A stretch of 51,051 bases of DNA from Bacteroidales bacterium (GTDB lineage Bacteria; Bacteroidota; Bacteroidia; Bacteroidales; P3). The notes under the pieces were generated by a model. It did no database searches. It worked only from the letters and a program-made list of their open reading frames with translations, and was not told the origin of the DNA. Below are positions 48,854-51,051 of this stretch, one piece after another (position 1 is the first letter of the stretch; each line of letters opens with the position of its first letter). Location: NCBI GenBank assembly GCA_017446745.1, contig JAFSQF010000039.1:1-51051 (forward strand), written 5' to 3'. The position numbers and the translations under genes were made by a program.

Positions 48854-49587
48854 AATGAGGAGCGGAATTTGAAGACTGTATGTCCGATGCGAATAAGATC
48901 CCCATCGCAAAGGTAGCAGGGCTCTAATTCGATGTCTCGGTCGTTGACAAATGTACCGTGAGATGACTGACTGTCTGTGATAGAATATTTTCCGGCACGG
49001 AAAAGGAGGACTGCATGTTTGGAGGATACCCAATTGTCGTTTACGGTGACGCTGCAATCCTGGTCTCGCCCTATGATATTACGTCCTTCGTATAGTTTGA
49101 AGTCGACGCCCATCGGGTCTAATGAATAGCTCACAAGCCAGCCTACGAATTTGCGCATCTCGCGAAAAGCACTGGCATTGGCCTGCATGGGCGTGCCGTA
49201 AGGTGTGTCGTCGTCATCGCCAAAAACTGTACGTCCCGACATTGAAGCGCCACCATTGCCATAAGCATTGAACGGTGGTGTATATGACTGGCTATTATAC
49301 CCTGAAGGATTATAATTTGCCTGTTGATTGTCGATAACAGTTGTCTTTCCGCCGCCGTTGGCCTGTGCAGCCGGACGAGGGGTAGCATATGGCGAATTTG
49401 ATGTCGGTGCGTTTTCGGGGATGTTAAAATTCTCGGTTGGGCGAAGTGGTCCCCCATCGGGACTGTTGAAAATCTCTGTTTTTTGGGTTGTAATAGAGCC
49501 TTGATCATTGCCAACCGACTTACAAAAAGGGCAATGGTCACCTTGGTAATAATGTCCATTTGGACATTGCTTGTATTCGTTAGACAT
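48850..49587 (-). CDS. Zinc-ribbon / FHA protein, first gene of the island
   Basis: 245 residues. An N-terminal zinc ribbon (QCPNGHYYQGDHCPFCKS) leads to a long disordered linker with three Thr sites in hydrophobic/acidic settings: KTEIFNSPDG, KTTVIDNQQ and RTVFGDDDDTPYG. The FHA domain is C-terminal (about 160-245: GRDQDCSVTVNDNWVSSKHA, SQSSHGTFVNDRDI). A Thr-containing tail plus an FHA domain is the design of GarA/OdhI proteins, where the phosphorylated tail folds onto the FHA domain as a switch. That is an inference here. Promoter at 49620. Confidence 0.87.
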   Translation of the reverse strand: MSNEYKQCPNGHYYQGDHCPFCKSVGNDQGSITTQKTEIFNSPDGGPLRPTENFNIPENAPTSNSPYATPRPAAQANGGGKTTVIDNQQANYNPSGYNSQSYTPPFNAYGNGGASMSGRTVFGDDDDTPYGTPMQANASAFREMRKFVGWLVSYSLDPMGVDFKLYEGRNIIGRDQDCSVTVNDNWVSSKHAVLLFRAGKYSITDSQSSHGTFVNDRDIELEPCYLCDGDLIRIGHTVFKFRSSL

Positions 49588-49619
49588 GAAATTATGTATT
49601 GGTTTTAAATTATTTACTG

Positions 49620-49627
49620 CAAATATA
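49620..49627 (-). promoter_or_regulatory. -7 promoter box of the FHA-kinase island
   Basis: The minus strand reads TATATTTG (TAnnTTTG), 33 bp before the start codon. A TTTG about 24 bp farther upstream (49652-49655) is a loose -33 candidate. Confidence 0.6.
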
Positions 49628-49738
49628 ACTTGTAAGACAATTCTTTAATAACAAAATATTTCAAACATAGAAAAGGAAGCATGGGAAGCGGCGGAAAAGG
49701 GAGTGTAAAAAAAGCATAGAACCAAGTAGCTGTCAGTT

Positions 49739-49936
49739 CTACACCTTTAAGGCATCGCCAAACGCCTTCCCTAAGTAAAACCAATTCTGCACCTTATCTA
49801 TGCCTCCTATATGCAGTAAGTTTAAACCTATACATAAAGGCAAATAAAACAAGGCATCAGTATTAAAGTCCTTAGGATAAAAATTTGGCGAATTTCTAAA
49901 GGTAGACCTATACAAATGCTTTATGAGAAATTCTGG
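49739..49936 (-). other. Possible 65-codon gene remnant without a clear start
   Basis: The minus frame between two stops reads like coding sequence (ending KVQNWFYLGKAFGDALKV) but has no ATG. A TATATTTG-like box lies upstream (about 49963-49970, complement). It may be the degraded end of a gene. The rest of 49628-50119 is A+T-rich and shows nothing recognisable. Confidence 0.25.
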
Positions 49937-50119
49937 CTAAACTCGCGCCAAAATGCGATGCAAATATAAGACTAAATTTCGAAATGAAAACAAAAAAAAT
50001 CAAACATATTTATATAGTATTATTTATCAATTATTTAAAATAACAATTTAATCATCCCGGCCATTTTTTCCACATGGCCTACGATACATATTTGAACAAA
50101 ATAAAACATAAAAAATGGA

Positions 50120-50490
50120 GCAAACGCCGGTCTTAATGGTAGCGTCATCGTCAACGAAGTGAAGAACGGTGGGAACCGTGGCGGCACTTACGCCAACGGT
50201 TACTCAGACCACGGCTACAACGCTTGCGCCGAAAAGTACGTGAACCTCTTCCAGAGCGGCGTCATCGACCCAGCCAAGGAGCGAGAGTCCTGTGAACTCT
50301 CGCCGTGTGGCTCTTGAGAGCGCCGCCAGCATCGCCGGCATGCTGCTGACCACCGAGTGCGTCCTCTGCGACATCAAGGAACCCGTGCTATGGCGTCGGC
50401 CAGTCCGACAAACCTCAGCACCCCGCCAATCCCGGCATAGGTGGAATGGGCGGCATGGGTGGAATGTACCTAACCCAAGTTCAACCCTGA
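50120..50490 (+). pseudogene. Frameshifted 3' fragment of groEL
   Basis: Three frames in succession encode the C-terminal part of the chaperonin GroEL. First, ANAGLNGSVIVNEVKNGGNR and YNACAEKYVNLFQSGVIDPA (frame of 50120). After a frame change near 50281, NSRRVALESAASIAGMLLTT and ECVLCDIKEP. After another near 50395, NPGIGGMGGMGGMY, the typical Gly-Gly-Met tail. About 13 bp are extra around 50277-50290. The 5' four fifths of the gene are missing. It cannot be translated into a chaperonin. A functional groEL must be elsewhere. Confidence 0.9.
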
Positions 50491-50682
50491 TTTTTTTGGG
50501 GGGCATTTATCAACCAATCAGATTTGTAAAGTATTGATCTATAATAATACTTAGTCTGCAAAAAAGCAAAAGTCGGTCTGTACTACCCAAAGCGCATGAA
50601 ATAATGTTCCTTTTCAAGGGTCGTTTTCTCGCCTCAGCATAGTGCAAACACTTCGTGATTTGCCCTCTGCATTCGGCTTAAC

Positions 50683-50921
50683 GAAAACGTTCTCTTCGAC
50701 TTGACGAATTTTTATTTCGAGGGGCGCAAGGCCGCGAACCGCAAGGCCAAATTCGGGCGCAGCAAGGAGAAGCGCAGCGACTGCCGCCTGCTGGTGCTTG
50801 CGCTGTGCATCAACACCGACGGCTTCATACGCTACTCGGCCATACTCGAGGGCAACACCGCGGACCCCAAGCCCTTGCCCGCCATGGTGGACATAGAGCG
50901 CGTCGCGCGTGAGCATGGTAA
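50683..50921 (+). mobile_element. IS1634-like transposase fragment
   Basis: An open frame without a start reads NENVLFDLTNFYFEGRKAAN, then FGRSKEKRSDCRLLVLALCI, DGFIRYSAILEGNTADPKPL and AMVDIERVAREHG. It is the DDE-domain stretch of IS1634-family transposases, with the GRSK-DCR and EGNTAD blocks. Both the N-terminal region and everything after VAREHG are missing. Only 33 bp separate it from copy B of the transposase tail, so it is an internally deleted element. Confidence 0.85.
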
Positions 50922-50954
50922 ATACCCCTCGATATCACTATACTATGACATAGA

Positions 50955-51051
50955 TTTGACGATGTGGTCGAAACACGCATCTGCAGCCTGCCCACCAAAG
51001 CCGCGGCTGACATCTACGACAAACTCGGCTATCGCCACTACCCATTCCGAA
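50955..51051 (+). mobile_element. C-terminal remnant of an IS1634-like transposase (copy B), runs off the window
   Basis: 97 bp to the window end match 33743-33839 with two visible substitutions (GAGG to GATG, GCAGAC to GCTGAC). The frame encodes FDDVVETRICSLPTKAAADI and YDKLGYRHYPF. Same orientation as copy A, 17.2 kb away. Confidence 0.75.

Overview
This window looks like chromosomal DNA from a member of the order Bacteroidales (Bacteroidota). Many genes are preceded by the Bacteroidota -7 box TAnnTTTG. The gene content fits too: a DUF6266 protein, a TamA-like lipoprotein barrel, a BspA-type leucine-rich repeat protein, a BACON domain, a short archaeal/eukaryal-type prolyl-tRNA synthetase, and ExbB plus two ExbD. 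Genus cannot be fixed from the sequence alone.

1-4470: a secreted two-repeat protein under a cobalamin riboswitch (minus strand, cut by the window edge), then a small accessory block (coiled-coil protein, excisionase-type HTH protein, DUF6266 protein, unknown protein) with strong terminators. 4632-18207: mostly housekeeping and envelope genes: proS, a secreted Gly/Trp/Tyr- and Ser/Arg-rich protein, alkaline phosphatase, an outer-membrane protein, waaA, a TamL-like barrel, a polyprenyl synthetase, an ExbB-x-ExbD-ExbD energy-transduction operon, and truA. truA is flanked on both sides by 118-bp tandem repeats made of interlocking palindromes.

18770-33840: a patchwork accessory region. It holds two lipoprotein flavodoxins, an iron-sulfur-type flavoprotein, an AraC regulator, an Rpn/PD-(D/E)XK transposase-nuclease, a restriction-modification pair, nucleotidyltransferases, a cupin gene flanked by AACGATAACG motifs, and a five-gene operon (FMN-binding protein, zinc macrodomain, class-M sirtuin, LRR protein, HxlR regulator) that suggests reversible ADP-ribosylation. 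Decay is obvious: an aldo/keto reductase and an SDR each lost their middle, a SnoaL-like gene has an amber codon right after its signal peptide, and a HEPN toxin gene is cut off by a transposase remnant.

33987-49587: the most interesting part. Fourteen tightly packed minus-strand genes form one probable operon: zinc-ribbon/FHA protein, VWA-like/TM/FHA protein, FHA/TM protein, PP2C phosphatase/TM, FHA/TM/coiled coil, Ser/Thr kinase, FHA-FtsK/SpoIIIE ATPase of 1104 residues, four small helical proteins (three with a WXG100-like central W-x-D), FHA/TM/zinc ribbon, a second Ser/Thr kinase with a TM segment, and a TPR/BACON secreted protein. I read it as a type VII-secretion-like machine wired to phospho-threonine signalling. 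The usual T7SS membrane parts are absent and the ATPase shows no TM segment, so it may be a distinct system.

49588-51051: a poorly coding spacer, a frameshifted 3' fragment of groEL, and an IS1634-like transposase fragment. Its C-terminal piece is a near-identical direct repeat of the piece at 33743, so the kinase/FHA/ATPase island lies between two remnants of the same element.
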